From: Oxalobacter vibrioformis
GTDB lineage: Bacteria > Pseudomonadota > Gammaproteobacteria > Burkholderiales > Burkholderiaceae_D
NCBI RefSeq assembly: GCF_027118995.1
Contig: NZ_CP098242.1
Coordinates: 434,001 to 498,000, forward strand
Direction of reading: 5' to 3'
Length of the DNA: 64,000 nt
This document shows, one piece after another, positions 23,435 through 33,245 of the stretch. Within the stretch, counting starts at the first letter, position 1; each line of letters starts with the position of its first letter. The notes below the pieces were generated by a model. It ran no database searches and was not told the DNA's origin. It saw nothing but the letters and a program-made list of their open reading frames with translations. The position numbers and the translations under genes are program-made.

Positions 23435-25855
23435 TTATTCACCCTTGACAAGCGTCTCCCAAGTGGAGAGAACCGAGTCAGGATTAAGCGACAGCGAACC
23501 AATACCCTGCTTGATCAGCCAGTGAGCAAAGTCAGGCCGGTCTGAAGGACCCTGTCCGCAAATACCGACATATTTCCCCTGCTTGTTGCAAGCCTGGATC
23601 GCCCTTGCAATCATGGCTTGCACCGCTGGATCACGCTCATCAAAGTCCTCGGCCAGCAACTCAATACCGGAATCCCTGTCCAGCCCCAGCGTCAACTGGG
23701 TCATGTCATTGGAACCGATTGAGAAACCATCGAAGAGTTCAAGGAATTCATCTGCCAGTATCGCATTGGACGGTACTTCGCACATCATGATGAGGCGCAA
23801 GTCATTCTGTCCACGCGCCAGGCCGTTCTGAGCCAGAAGATCAACCACTTTATGCGCCTGTGTCAGCGTACGAATGAAAGGCACCATGATTTCAACATTG
23901 GTCAGCCCCATATCATTTCTGACACGTTTCAATGCCTCACACTCCATCTGGAAAGCTTCAGAAAAATCCTTGGAGAGGTAGCGTGCTGCACCACGAAAAC
24001 CCAGCATCGGATTTTCTTCTTCCGGTTCATAGCGCGAGCCACCCATGAGGGAGCGATATTCGTTTGTCTTGAAGTCAGACATCCTGACGATCACCGGTTT
24101 TGGCCAGAAAGCTGCCGCAATCGTGGCAACACCTTCTGCCAGCTTGTCGACATAGTAGGTTCTGGGTGATTCGTGTCCGTAAATAATGGATTCGATTCCC
24201 CGCTTCAGATCGTCATCAACATTCGGATAGGCCAGTGCTGCCTGCGGGTGAATACCGATCTCATTGATAATGAATTCCAGCCTCGCCAGACCGACACCAT
24301 CATTGGGAATGGCCTGGTTTTCAAATGCCAGGCTCGGATTACCGATATTCATGGTCATCTTGATCGGCAGTGGCGGCAGATTGTCATAAACAACACTGCT
24401 TTCCTCAACTGCCAGGATGCCTTCATAAATACGGCCTTCATCACCCTCAGCGCAGGAAACCGTGACTTTCATCCCATCTTTCAGGATTTCAGTCGCATTG
24501 GCACAACCCACAACCGCCGGTACACCGATCTCGCGGGCAACAATAGCGGCATGGCAGGTTCTGCCGCCGCGATTGGTCACAATAGCCGCTGCTTTTTTCA
24601 TCACCGGCTCCCAGTTGGGGTCAGTCATATCCGCTACCAGGATATCGCCTGCTTCTACCCGGTGCATCTCGGAAGGATCCTTGATGATCTTGACCGGGCC
24701 GATACCGATTTTCTGTCCGATTGCCCGGCCTGTTACCAGGATAGTACCTTCTTCTTTCAGACGAAACACCCGGACTTCATCAGTGTGCTTCTGCTGTGAC
24801 TTGACCGTTTCCGGGCGCGCCTGGAGGATATAAAGCTTGCCGTCGAAGCCATCTTTACCCCATTCAATATCCATGGGGCGTTCATAATGCTTTTCAATGA
24901 TGACGGCAAAACGGGCCAGCTCCATCACTTCCGCATCCGTGAGGGAATAGCGCCTTTGCATCTCAACCGATACCGGGATGGTATCAACCGGGTGCTTACT
25001 GGAAGGATCCTTCGAAAAGACCATCTGGATCAGCTTGGAACCGATATTGCGGCGGACAATAGCCATCTTGCCCTGTTCCAGCATCGGCTTGTGCACATAA
25101 AACTCGTCCGGATTAACAGCACCCTGTACAACCGTCTCACCCAGACCATAGCAGGAAGTGATGAATACGACATCCTGAAAACCGGATTCGGTATCAATGG
25201 TAAACATGACGCCGGATGAACCGATATCGGAACGCACCATCTGCTGCACACCAACAGAAAGGGCAACTTCTTCATGCTTGAAGCCCCGCTGTTCGCGATA
25301 AGAAATAGCCCTGTCGTTATACAGAGAAGCAAAAACCTCTTTGACTGCTTCCAGCAGGTTTTCCTTGCCGGAAATATTCAAAAAGGTTTCCTGCTGTCCG
25401 GCAAATGAAGCATCCTGCAGGTCTTCCGCTGTGGCAGAAGAACGGACCGCAACAGACATATCAGCGGGTGATGTTGCCAGCAGTTTTTCATAAGCTTCCA
25501 GGATTTCTTTTTCCAGACGCGGCTGCAACGGTGTTTCAATAATCCATTTGCGAATCGTCGAACCGGCTTCTGCCAGCAGGCGCACATCATGAACATCGGT
25601 TTTGGCCAGATGGTCTTCGATACGTTTTGCCAGCGTTTCCCCGCCATTGGCACTGTACGAGAGGAAATCCCGAAATGCCAGCGATGTTGTGGCAAAGCCG
25701 CCCGGAACACGTACACCCTTGCTCTGCAGTTGGCTAATCATTTCTCCAAGAGAAGCATTTTTGCCGCCTACGGAAGGCACATCTGTCATTCGCAATTCAG
25801 TGAAAGGAATAACATAAGCATCACTGGCGTGGGTGGACTTTACTACATCCGTCAT
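23435..25855 (-). CDS. ppsA: phosphoenolpyruvate synthase
   Basis: An 806-residue enzyme that turns pyruvate, ATP and water into PEP, AMP and phosphate for gluconeogenesis. The N-terminal ATP-grasp domain has [11 protein letters not shown] (about residues 29-39) and the nucleotide-binding region to about 345. The swivelling phosphohistidine domain has [15 protein letters not shown] (His at about residue 430). The C-terminal PEP/pyruvate domain ends with [11 protein letters not shown] (catalytic Cys). The start has AGGAG six bases upstream. Its regulator ppsR is divergent; gluconeogenesis from small carbon sources would depend on it. Confidence 0.96.
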   Translation of the reverse strand: MTDVVKSTHASDAYVIPFTELRMTDVPSVGGKNASLGEMISQLQSKGVRVPGGFATTSLAFRDFLSYSANGGETLAKRIEDHLAKTDVHDVRLLAEAGSTIRKWIIETPLQPRLEKEILEAYEKLLATSPADMSVAVRSSATAEDLQDASFAGQQETFLNISGKENLLEAVKEVFASLYNDRAISYREQRGFKHEEVALSVGVQQMVRSDIGSSGVMFTIDTESGFQDVVFITSCYGLGETVVQGAVNPDEFYVHKPMLEQGKMAIVRRNIGSKLIQMVFSKDPSSKHPVDTIPVSVEMQRRYSLTDAEVMELARFAVIIEKHYERPMDIEWGKDGFDGKLYILQARPETVKSQQKHTDEVRVFRLKEEGTILVTGRAIGQKIGIGPVKIIKDPSEMHRVEAGDILVADMTDPNWEPVMKKAAAIVTNRGGRTCHAAIVAREIGVPAVVGCANATEILKDGMKVTVSCAEGDEGRIYEGILAVEESSVVYDNLPPLPIKMTMNIGNPSLAFENQAIPNDGVGLARLEFIINEIGIHPQAALAYPNVDDDLKRGIESIIYGHESPRTYYVDKLAEGVATIAAAFWPKPVIVRMSDFKTNEYRSLMGGSRYEPEEENPMLGFRGAARYLSKDFSEAFQMECEALKRVRNDMGLTNVEIMVPFIRTLTQAHKVVDLLAQNGLARGQNDLRLIMMCEVPSNAILADEFLELFDGFSIGSNDMTQLTLGLDRDSGIELLAEDFDERDPAVQAMIARAIQACNKQGKYVGICGQGPSDRPDFAHWLIKQGIGSLSLNPDSVLSTWETLVKGE

Positions 25856-26076
25856 GAGAATCTCCTAAAACGAAAAAAATTTGCTGTTTTTCAAGCGGAA
25901 GAAAAAGAGCTATTTTACCTTAAAAAGGAAGAAGAAAATGGAAGGCAAACCTATTATTTTACTCAATTTTCCCTGAGACAACAAATAGGTCTCACAAATC
26001 GCCATCTATGTTTTACAATGGATCACACGAAACACTTCATCAGCCGTATCCGATCAACCTGACAGCCTTTACTGCC

Positions 26077-26913
26077 ATGACAAAAAACAGCACTCAACCC
26101 ATGCGTTCGGTTTACATTGTTTCTGACGGAACCGGCCTTACTGCCGAAGCCCTGGCACGTTCGGTACTCAGCCAGTTTGATCTGGAGTTCCATAAAATCA
26201 GGCTGCCTTTTATTGATACGCCCGAAAAAACACAGGAAGTCACCGACCGTATCCAGCGCAACAAAGGCCATAACGAGGATCGGCCTATCGTTTTTTCAAC
26301 GCTGGTCAAACCGGAACTGCTGTCAATTCTTCACAAGGCTGACGCACTGCATATCGATGTAATGCAACCATTTATTTCGCAAGTCATCGGTGAGCTGGGC
26401 ACACAGTCAAAACAGGAAATCGGTCTGAGCCATCAAATGACCGGAACAGATGAATATGAAGACAGGATGGAAGCCATTCATTTCACCATTGCACATGATG
26501 ACGGCCAGTCACATACCAACCTGGAAGCAGCCGACATTATCCTTCTCGGCGTGTCCCGGGTCGGCAAGACACCGACAAGCCTGTATCTGGCCATCCAGTA
26601 TGGCCTGAAAGTGGCAAATTATCCGTTAATTCCGGAAGATTTTGAGCGAGGGCATTTGCCTCCTGTCCTGAACCAGTATAAAGGCAAACTTTTTGGCCTC
26701 AGCATCAACCCTGTGCGGCTTTCCCAGATCCGGGACTCACGCAGGCCCGGCAGCAAATATGCCTCACTTGAGAATTGCCGCTATGAAGTCAGTGCCGCCG
26801 AAAACATGATGAAAAAGAATGGCATCACCTTTTTATCGTCCACCAACAAATCCATTGAGGAGATTTCCTCAACCATCATTCACGAACTGGAAGAAGCGGC
26901 ACCGGCTGACTGA
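26077..26913 (+). CDS. ppsR: PEP synthase regulatory protein (kinase/pyrophosphorylase)
   Basis: A 278-residue member of the DUF299/PSRP family, which switches PEP synthase off and on by ADP-dependent phosphorylation and phosphate-dependent dephosphorylation of a Thr next to the catalytic His. The start IVSDGTGLTAEALARSVLSQF and the nucleotide loop GVSRVGKTPTSLYLA (about residues 160-174) are diagnostic. It is divergent from ppsA, which supports the role. Two starts are possible (26077 and 26101); neither has a good ribosome site, and I took the longer. Confidence 0.93.
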   Translation: MTKNSTQPMRSVYIVSDGTGLTAEALARSVLSQFDLEFHKIRLPFIDTPEKTQEVTDRIQRNKGHNEDRPIVFSTLVKPELLSILHKADALHIDVMQPFISQVIGELGTQSKQEIGLSHQMTGTDEYEDRMEAIHFTIAHDDGQSHTNLEAADIILLGVSRVGKTPTSLYLAIQYGLKVANYPLIPEDFERGHLPPVLNQYKGKLFGLSINPVRLSQIRDSRRPGSKYASLENCRYEVSAAENMMKKNGITFLSSTNKSIEEISSTIIHELEEAAPAD

Positions 26914-26923
26914 TGCAATCAGC

Positions 26924-27664
26924 TCAGTCAAACACCTGCGCTTCGTAAGCCGCAGCGTAGGGTTGGGCTGTCTGCAATTCCCTGGCGATAGCCCGATTGA
27001 GATTTAATACCCGCTCATCAAAACCATGCCCTCGCGTCTTGAGATTGCGCTGCTGCTGGGAATCATGAAAGCGAAGCAATTGGCCTTTCCACTGCGCATC
27101 GGCTTCATCAAAGGCAAGGTAAAAGTCGGTGCGCATATCCAGCGTTTTGGCATCCCGGTTGAGCATCAGGGCGATTGGCCAGTCTGCTGCTTTAGCAATC
27201 CCTGATACCAGTGCACACATCGCCCGGTGTGCCCGGTTGGTATCATTTCCATGAGGTGAAAATATCAGGTCCGGCCTGATTTCACGAACCACTGCTGTCA
27301 ATGTTTCCCCATTTTCTGCATCATCAGTAAGCTGCTCGTCATCTGCGTTATTCAGATACAGGAAGCGAAAATGATCTTCATGCAACCCGAAAAAACGCAT
27401 GCTGTCCCTTTGCTCTTTTATCCGGAGATTTCGTCTGTCATCAACGGACAGGCCTGCGCCATATGCTTCATCAATACCGCTTCCGGTTACTGAAACGGCG
27501 GCATAAATGTCATGGCCGGATTCATGCAGGTATTTCAGCGTAACGCCAATGGCATCAAAATCATCAGGGTGCGGCGCCAAAACAAGCACTTTCAGACTGG
27601 TCGGCCAGTCAAGCTGGCGCAGATCCCGCATTGTCCGGGTAGAGCGTAAAAAATCCAGTTTCAT
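26924..27664 (-). CDS. PIG-L/LmbE-family deacetylase
   Basis: A 246-residue protein of the PIG-L family: zinc-dependent N-deacetylases acting on N-acetylglucosamine conjugates or similar sugars. The zinc motif is in LAPHPDDFDAIG (about residues 29-40), and the second His in FSPHGNDTNRAHR (about 137-149). The true substrate is unknown. I chose the ATG ending at 27664 with AGGATG upstream; longer frames would overlap the methyltransferase gene. It is the last gene of the long minus-strand cluster, 43 bp after the methyltransferase. Confidence 0.85.
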   Translation of the reverse strand: MKLDFLRSTRTMRDLRQLDWPTSLKVLVLAPHPDDFDAIGVTLKYLHESGHDIYAAVSVTGSGIDEAYGAGLSVDDRRNLRIKEQRDSMRFFGLHEDHFRFLYLNNADDEQLTDDAENGETLTAVVREIRPDLIFSPHGNDTNRAHRAMCALVSGIAKAADWPIALMLNRDAKTLDMRTDFYLAFDEADAQWKGQLLRFHDSQQQRNLKTRGHGFDERVLNLNRAIARELQTAQPYAAAYEAQVFD

Positions 27665-27707
27665 CGCATGATCATCCTGGTAAAAACGGGTTCTGGCATA
27701 GCCGATG

Positions 27708-28493
27708 TCATCCGGCTTTCTGGCGTAACTGCTCAAAAAAACAGACTGCCGCACAGGCTGCCACATTCAGGGAATCCTGTTTTCCCGCATGGGGGATTTT
27801 CAGCATGACACGCGCTTTTGATTGCAGGGTATCTGAAACACCCTGCCCTTCATGCCCGAAAAGCCAGGCCAGCGGCTGCCTGAGATCAAAATCATAAATA
27901 CGGTCTTTTGCTGTGGGAACCATGGCAACTACGGGAACACCCGACACATCAACCAGTTTCTCCAGATCGATATTTTCATGAATCCGCACCAGAAAATGTG
28001 CGCCCATGCCGGCACGCAAAACCCGGGGAGACCAGGCTGCAGCTGTCCCTCTGCTGCAAAAGACATCACCAATGCCTGCCGCCGACGCACTGCGTAAAAT
28101 GGAGCCGAGATTGCCCGGGTCCTGGATGCGATCCAGCAGAACCGCTGTTTGTGTCATTTTTTCGGGAACCGGATATACCGGCGGTTCAATCACAAAAAGA
28201 ACCCCGACCCCTTCTTCCACCTGGCTGACCGTTTCATAAAGAAAATCCCGCAGGATAATGCATGAAACCCCTCGTACCTGACTGGCCTCAAAAATTTCGG
28301 CAATTTCCGGCTGATTTTTGGAGGATTCATTCACCACACAAAAAATCGGATTGCCGATGTATTCCAGGTAAGCCTGACACAAATGGACACCATCCAGTAT
28401 GGTCCTGGCACTTTTCCTGCGTGCCTGGGCACTGCCTGCCAGCTGCCGTATTTCCCGGTATAACACATTATTTCGTGAGGTAATCAGCTTCAT
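27708..28493 (-). CDS. SpoU/TrmH-family RNA 2'-O-methyltransferase
   Basis: A 261-residue SPOUT methyltransferase. The N-terminal substrate-binding part (SRNNVLYREIRQLAGSAQARRK) is followed by the knot domain with motif 1 LLDRIQDPGNLGSILRSASAAGI (Arg and Asn; about residues 118-140), motif 2 LFGHEGQGVS (about 215-224) and motif 3 IPHAGKQDSLNVAAC (about 234-248). It should methylate a ribose in rRNA or tRNA with S-adenosylmethionine; which nucleotide is not clear. The ATG overlaps the rnhB stop by one base (TGATG), so it is coupled to rnhB. Confidence 0.9.
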   Translation of the reverse strand: MKLITSRNNVLYREIRQLAGSAQARRKSARTILDGVHLCQAYLEYIGNPIFCVVNESSKNQPEIAEIFEASQVRGVSCIILRDFLYETVSQVEEGVGVLFVIEPPVYPVPEKMTQTAVLLDRIQDPGNLGSILRSASAAGIGDVFCSRGTAAAWSPRVLRAGMGAHFLVRIHENIDLEKLVDVSGVPVVAMVPTAKDRIYDFDLRQPLAWLFGHEGQGVSDTLQSKARVMLKIPHAGKQDSLNVAACAAVCFFEQLRQKAG

Positions 28494-29116
28494 CAGCAGC
28501 TCTTTTCCTCTTTTTGATCCAACAGCGCCCGGACCGGCCCGTAAGATGTCCGGTGAACAGGAGAAACGCCATGCTCACGCAGCCGTTCCAGATGCAGGGC
28601 GGTCGGATATCCCTTGTGTCGGTCAAAGGCATACTGCGGATACTGATCATGCAATTGCATCAGGGCTTCATCGCGTGCTGTCTTGGCCAGTATGGATGCG
28701 GCTGAAATCGCGTCCACCTTGTCATCGCCCCCGACAATGGCTTCTGAACGCACAGAAAGAACCGGACAACGATTCCCGTCAACCAGTGCCACTGAAGGCG
28801 TCACAGAAAGATTTTCAACCGCCCGTTTCATGGCCAGCATCGTTGCATGAAGAATGTTCAGTTCATCAATTTCCGCAATGGAACATTGGGCAACAGCCCA
28901 GGCTTTGGCCTTTTCGCGAATCAGCCCGGCCAAATGACGGCGTTTCATATCAGACAGTTTTTTGGAATCCCGCAGCCCGTCAATGGGTTGCATGGGATCC
29001 AGAATGACCGCAGCAGCAAAAACCGGACCGGCAAGAGGCCCCCGACCAGCCTCATCCACGCCGCAAACAAGCTCATCTGTAGCTGAAAAGGAAAAAGCGA
29101 TCTGGGTTGTTGTCAT
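28493..29116 (-). CDS. rnhB: ribonuclease HII
   Basis: A 207-residue enzyme that cuts the RNA part of RNA-DNA hybrids, including single ribonucleotides. The active-site Asp-Glu pair is in [15 protein letters not shown] (residues 18-32), and a further Asp in [16 protein letters not shown] (about 132-147). Length fits. It lies 11 bp after lpxB and overlaps the methyltransferase, the order common in betaproteobacteria (lpxA-lpxB-rnhB-SpoU). Confidence 0.95.
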   Translation of the reverse strand: MTTTQIAFSFSATDELVCGVDEAGRGPLAGPVFAAAVILDPMQPIDGLRDSKKLSDMKRRHLAGLIREKAKAWAVAQCSIAEIDELNILHATMLAMKRAVENLSVTPSVALVDGNRCPVLSVRSEAIVGGDDKVDAISAASILAKTARDEALMQLHDQYPQYAFDRHKGYPTALHLERLREHGVSPVHRTSYGPVRALLDQKEEKSC

Positions 29117-29127
29117 CTATTCGCCTT

Positions 29128-30267
29128 CTATTTGCCGTTCATGACATCCAGAACGGCCTGAGCGCTCAAGGCAGCAGTATCTTTCAAAAGCGATTCATGC
29201 ATGAGGGTAAAACGCTCAGCCAGCTCTTTTCGAAGGGACGCATCGTGCAACTGCTTCCAGACGGCATCCGCAAGCGCCTCGGGCGTTGCATCATTCTGGT
29301 AAAACTCGGGTACGATCATTTCCCCTGCAAGGATATTGGGAAGGCCAACTGGTGGGGTCACAACCCGTTTGGCGATTTCCCAGGTGGCTCCCATCAGCCG
29401 GTATCCTATTACCATCGGTTTTTTGTACAGCGCCACTTCCAGTGTGGCAGTACCGGATGCAACCAGTACTGCATCAGCTGCTTCAATGACACGATGAGAC
29501 TGCCCCTGGATAACGCGTAACGGTACATTCTCCATTTTCGCTCCAGCCAGTTTTTGTGCAAAAGCCTGCTGCTGACGCTCACCTGCCATCGGCACCACGA
29601 GCTGGATGGCCGGATCACGCTGGGCCAGTAGTCGGGCAGCACCGATAAACGCATCACCATTGTATTTGAGCTCAGACATCCGGCTGCCCGGCATGATGGC
29701 AACCACCGGTTTATCCGGATCCAGACCCAGATCAGCACGGGCACCGGCTACATCCGGCTGCATCGGAATCCCCTTGACCATGGGGTGACCCACATGGGTA
29801 ACCGGAATGCCAGCCTTTTCGTATATATCGACTTCAAAAGGGAAAAGCACCAGAATGCGCGAGACCGCTTTTTTAATGGTTTTGATCCTGCCTTTTCGCC
29901 ATGCCCAGACTGAGGGGCCGACAAAATGGACGGTGGGAATACCGGCTTTTTTAAGCTGCACCTCCAGGCCAAGATTGAATTCCGGTGCGTCAATCCCCAC
30001 AAAAACACCCGGCTTTTCCGCAATCAGACTATCCCGAAGGGCATCCCTGATCCCCTTGATTTCACGAAAGTGAGCAAATACCTCGAAAAAACCGTTTACC
30101 GACAGCTTTTCCATCGGCCAGTTGCTGACAAATCCATAGGTGGCCATGTTCTGGCCACCTATACCGTGAATCAGTGTGTCAGGCAGTTGGGGACGAAGTG
30201 CAGACAGCAAATGCCCACCAAGGATATCACCGGACACTTCGCCTGCAACCATAGCAACCGGTTTCAT
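29128..30267 (-). CDS. lpxB: lipid-A-disaccharide synthase
   Basis: A 379-residue glycosyltransferase (GT19) joining UDP-2,3-diacylglucosamine and lipid X to form the lipid A disaccharide at the inner membrane. VAGEVSGDILGGHLLSAL is at residues 6-23, and HFVGPSVWAWRKGR (about 116-129) and the GSRMSEL motif (about 195-201) follow. VASGTATLEVAL near residue 275 is the donor-binding region. It follows lpxA with a 69-bp gap on the same strand. Confidence 0.96.
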   Translation of the reverse strand: MKPVAMVAGEVSGDILGGHLLSALRPQLPDTLIHGIGGQNMATYGFVSNWPMEKLSVNGFFEVFAHFREIKGIRDALRDSLIAEKPGVFVGIDAPEFNLGLEVQLKKAGIPTVHFVGPSVWAWRKGRIKTIKKAVSRILVLFPFEVDIYEKAGIPVTHVGHPMVKGIPMQPDVAGARADLGLDPDKPVVAIMPGSRMSELKYNGDAFIGAARLLAQRDPAIQLVVPMAGERQQQAFAQKLAGAKMENVPLRVIQGQSHRVIEAADAVLVASGTATLEVALYKKPMVIGYRLMGATWEIAKRVVTPPVGLPNILAGEMIVPEFYQNDATPEALADAVWKQLHDASLRKELAERFTLMHESLLKDTAALSAQAVLDVMNGK

Positions 30268-30336
30268 GCTGCCAACCTCCCTGAAATGGCTCCTTTGACA
30301 GATTGCCGGGCTGACATATCGGCTAACCTGAAGTGA

Positions 30337-31125
30337 TCAGCGAATAATACCGCGATCAGACATATCCAGAAATGAACGCATCATATGGATATATTCGGCG
30401 GCATCTACAGCTTTTGCCTCTTCTTCTGCCAGTGCGGCTTTTGCCTCATCCAGTGAAAGCCCGGATTTGTAGAGTGTTTTGTATGACTGCCGGATGGCGG
30501 ATATCTGCTCCGGTGTAAAACCCCGGCGTCTCAACCCTTCGGCATTGATACCATGCGCTGCAGGCGGGGAACCGGCCACCAGCACAAAGGGAGGAATATC
30601 CTGGGAAAGACGGGTAGCCGCCCCCGTCATGGCATGAGCACCCACCTTGCAAAACTGGTGAATATTGGTCAGACCACCGAGAATCACCCAGTCACCGATA
30701 TGGACATGTCCGGCCAACTGAATGCCATTGGCAAAAATGGTATTGTTACCAATCTGGCAATCATGGGCAATGTGTACATACGCCATGATCCAGTTGTCAT
30801 TGCCGATCCGGGTAACCCCCGCATCCTGAACAGTACCCAGATTCAGGGTACAGTATTCGCGAATCGTATTACGGTCGCCGATTTCCAGCGCTGTCGGTTC
30901 GCCTCCGTATTTTTTATCCTGGGGAACACCACCCACCGAGGCAAACTGGAATATCTCGTTATCCTTGCCAATGGTGGTGCGTCCCTCAATAACCACATGG
31001 GGACCGACACGGGTTCCTGCACCGATTCTGACATGAGGGCCAATAACGGAATACGCGCCGATTTTGGCGGTACTGTCAATTTCCGACCTGGAATCAATGA
31101 TCGCTGTACTGTGGATATTGCTCAT
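30337..31125 (-). CDS. lpxA: UDP-N-acetylglucosamine acyltransferase
   Basis: A 262-residue left-handed beta-helix protein, first step of lipid A synthesis: transfer of a hydroxyacyl chain from acyl carrier protein to UDP-GlcNAc. Hexapeptide repeats ([20 protein letters not shown] and on) fill residues about 5-185. The catalytic His is in [13 protein letters not shown] (about 120-132), and a C-terminal helical domain (about 195-262) closes it. The ATG overlaps the fabZ stop by four bases (ATGA), with GGAGAAACA upstream. Confidence 0.96.
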   Translation of the reverse strand: MSNIHSTAIIDSRSEIDSTAKIGAYSVIGPHVRIGAGTRVGPHVVIEGRTTIGKDNEIFQFASVGGVPQDKKYGGEPTALEIGDRNTIREYCTLNLGTVQDAGVTRIGNDNWIMAYVHIAHDCQIGNNTIFANGIQLAGHVHIGDWVILGGLTNIHQFCKVGAHAMTGAATRLSQDIPPFVLVAGSPPAAHGINAEGLRRRGFTPEQISAIRQSYKTLYKSGLSLDEAKAALAEEEAKAVDAAEYIHMMRSFLDMSDRGIIR

Positions 31126-31592
31126 TGTTTCTCCGTTGATCCGCGAATGGCGCACATGACTTCCGCTTCAACAGCCACCTGCCCATCCACAGACCCGACT
31201 GTCTTGAATTTCCACATGCCGCGCATATTACGGATCAGTTCTGCCTCCATCACCAGTTGGTCACCTGGCTCCACAGGACGCTTGAAACGGGCATTATCAA
31301 TCGTTGCAAAATAAACCGTCGCGTCATCTCCCAAGATGGCGCCGGCAGACATAAAGGCAAAAATAGCGGCTGTCTGGGCCAGTGCTTCAATAATCAGCAC
31401 ACCTGGCATCACCGGGTAATGCGGAAAGTGTCCATTAAAAAACTCTTCATTCGCCGTGACGTTCTTGATCGCCGTAATTTTCTTCCCCGCCTCCCAGTCG
31501 AGCACCTTGTCGACCAGCAGCATGGGATAGCGATGCGGCAATATCTTGCGTATGTCGTTAACGTTGAGTACTTTTTTATCTTTCAAATCCAT
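31122..31592 (-). CDS. fabZ: 3-hydroxyacyl-ACP dehydratase
   Basis: A 156-residue hot-dog-fold dehydratase of fatty acid synthesis. The catalytic His is in [22 protein letters not shown] (split at about residues 52-73), and the usual [13 protein letters not shown] (about 18-30) precedes it. The ATG ending at 31592 has AAGAAGAG upstream; a GTG seven codons earlier would overlap lpxD. It sits between lpxD and lpxA, the standard order, and couples fatty-acid and lipid A supply. Confidence 0.96.
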   Translation of the reverse strand: MDLKDKKVLNVNDIRKILPHRYPMLLVDKVLDWEAGKKITAIKNVTANEEFFNGHFPHYPVMPGVLIIEALAQTAAIFAFMSAGAILGDDATVYFATIDNARFKRPVEPGDQLVMEAELIRNMRGMWKFKTVGSVDGQVAVEAEVMCAIRGSTEKQ

Positions 31593-31596
31593 AGTG

Positions 31597-32646
31597 TCAC
31601 TCTTCTTTTTCACCCAGCGAATTTACTGTTTTTTCCAATTCTCTCACCCGCTGGCGCATTGACGTCAGATTACGCAATACAACAGCGGTTCTTTCCCAGT
31701 CCGTATGTTTTTCGAGCGGATAAAAACCGGTATAGGCACCGGGCTCATTAATCGAACTTTGCACGACACTTGACGCAGAAACATGGGTACCATCGGCAAT
31801 TTTCAGATGCCCCCCGATCATGGCCGCCCCACCGATGGTCACCCGTTTGCCGAAAACAGCACTTCCTGCCACACCCACGCAACCTGCCATCGCAGAATGC
31901 GCACCGACATGGCAATTGTGGCCGATCTGTATCTGGTTATCCAGCTTGACGCCATCCTCAATCACCGTATCTGCCAACGCTCCCCTGTCTATGGTTGTAT
32001 TGGCACCAATCTGGACATCATTGCCAATCACGACCCTGCCAGTCTGTGGAATCTTGACCCATACCCCCTTGTCATTGGCAAAGCCAAAACCTTCTGAACC
32101 AATGACCGCACCGGAGCGAACCTCACAGCGTTCACCAATGACGCACAAGGCATGAAAAACGACCCGTGGCGCAAAACAGGTATTGGCGCCCACTTTTGCC
32201 CCTTTTCCAATAAAGCTGCCTGCATCAATGACACAGTTTCCCCCGATTTCCACATCAGCTTCAATCGTGACAAAAGGCCCGATTTTTGCGCTTGCCGCTA
32301 TTCTTGCTGAAGGCGCGATACAAGCGCTTTCATGTATGCCCGGCACATGCGGTTCTGCCTGCAGGCTCTGAAAAAACTGGGCAGCATACGCAAAATACGC
32401 GTAGGGATTGTCAGTCAGAATGCGTGCCCCGGCATAATCCGTTATCCGCTCATCATCAGATGGCGTCAGAATCAATGCCGCAGCATGAGAGACGTTTGCC
32501 TGTTTACGCAAACGGGGATTGGTCAGAAAAGTAATGTGGGAAGCCTGCGCCAGATCCAGTGGCGCAAATCCGGATACCCTTGTATCCGGATCGCCTTTTA
32601 ACTGTCCGCCAAAACGGTCAATCAACTTGCCAAGCTGAATATCCAT
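31597..32646 (-). CDS. lpxD: UDP-3-O-(3-hydroxyacyl)glucosamine N-acyltransferase
   Basis: A 349-residue enzyme, third step of lipid A synthesis. An N-terminal uridine-binding domain (about 1-100, with [17 protein letters not shown]) leads into left-handed helix repeats ([20 protein letters not shown] and so on, about 110-290). The catalytic His is in [19 protein letters not shown] (about 237-255). A C-terminal coiled helix ([12 protein letters not shown]) ends it. It is 23 bp downstream of ompH and five bases upstream of fabZ. Confidence 0.96.
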   Translation of the reverse strand: MDIQLGKLIDRFGGQLKGDPDTRVSGFAPLDLAQASHITFLTNPRLRKQANVSHAAALILTPSDDERITDYAGARILTDNPYAYFAYAAQFFQSLQAEPHVPGIHESACIAPSARIAASAKIGPFVTIEADVEIGGNCVIDAGSFIGKGAKVGANTCFAPRVVFHALCVIGERCEVRSGAVIGSEGFGFANDKGVWVKIPQTGRVVIGNDVQIGANTTIDRGALADTVIEDGVKLDNQIQIGHNCHVGAHSAMAGCVGVAGSAVFGKRVTIGGAAMIGGHLKIADGTHVSASSVVQSSINEPGAYTGFYPLEKHTDWERTAVVLRNLTSMRQRVRELEKTVNSLGEKEE

Positions 32647-32669
32647 TCCGCTATTTTTGACAAGAAGAA

Positions 32670-33191
32670 TTATTTACTGCCCAGTGCCCTAAGCACTTTT
32701 TCCGTAAGATCCACTTTGGGGCTGAAATAAACCGCATCCTGCACGATCAGGTCATACTTTTCTGACTGTGCGATATTGTTGATGACCTTGTTGATACGAT
32801 CCAAAACAGCAGCAAACTCTTCATTACGGCGCTGCATCAGGTCTTCACGATAGCGACGGTTCTTGCTCTGGAAATCCTGGCCATAATCAGCGAGCTCACG
32901 CTGACGCTTGATACGGTCAGATTCAGCCAGAACAGGCATATCTTTTTCCAACTTGTCGCTCATCGCTTTGAGACGGTTCTGCATGTCACGCAACTCTTTT
33001 TCGCGCTTGGAAAATTCAGCTTCAAGTTTGGCCGATGCCGATTTCGCCGGTGCAGATTCACGCATGATGCGCTCGCTGTTGACAAAACCGATTTTCACTT
33101 CCTGCGCATGGGAAGCCGCAAAAGCAAAAAGGCACAAGGCCATAACACCCAGTTTTTTTACATCCAGAAAGGTTTTTGTGAAAATTTTCAC
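32670..33191 (-). CDS. skp: OmpH/Skp periplasmic chaperone
   Basis: A 173-residue chaperone that holds unfolded outer-membrane proteins on their way to BamA. A signal peptide ends at SHA-Q (about residue 29). The mature part begins VKIGFVNSERIMRESAPAKSA and then forms a charged coiled coil (about 60-140), the Skp tentacles. I chose a GTG start ending at 33191 because GGAGATAACC stands directly before it. It lies between bamA and lpxD, the conserved order. Confidence 0.93.
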   Translation of the reverse strand: MKIFTKTFLDVKKLGVMALCLFAFAASHAQEVKIGFVNSERIMRESAPAKSASAKLEAEFSKREKELRDMQNRLKAMSDKLEKDMPVLAESDRIKRQRELADYGQDFQSKNRRYREDLMQRRNEEFAAVLDRINKVINNIAQSEKYDLIVQDAVYFSPKVDLTEKVLRALGSK

Positions 33192-33245
33192 GGTTATCTC
33201 CAATCGAAAAACAAACAACAGGTTCTATATTACGCTACCCGCACA

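Noticed and set aside
31741..31760. CTCATTAAT inside lpxD as another MITE end
   Set aside because: Only nine bases match and they lie within a conserved coding sequence.
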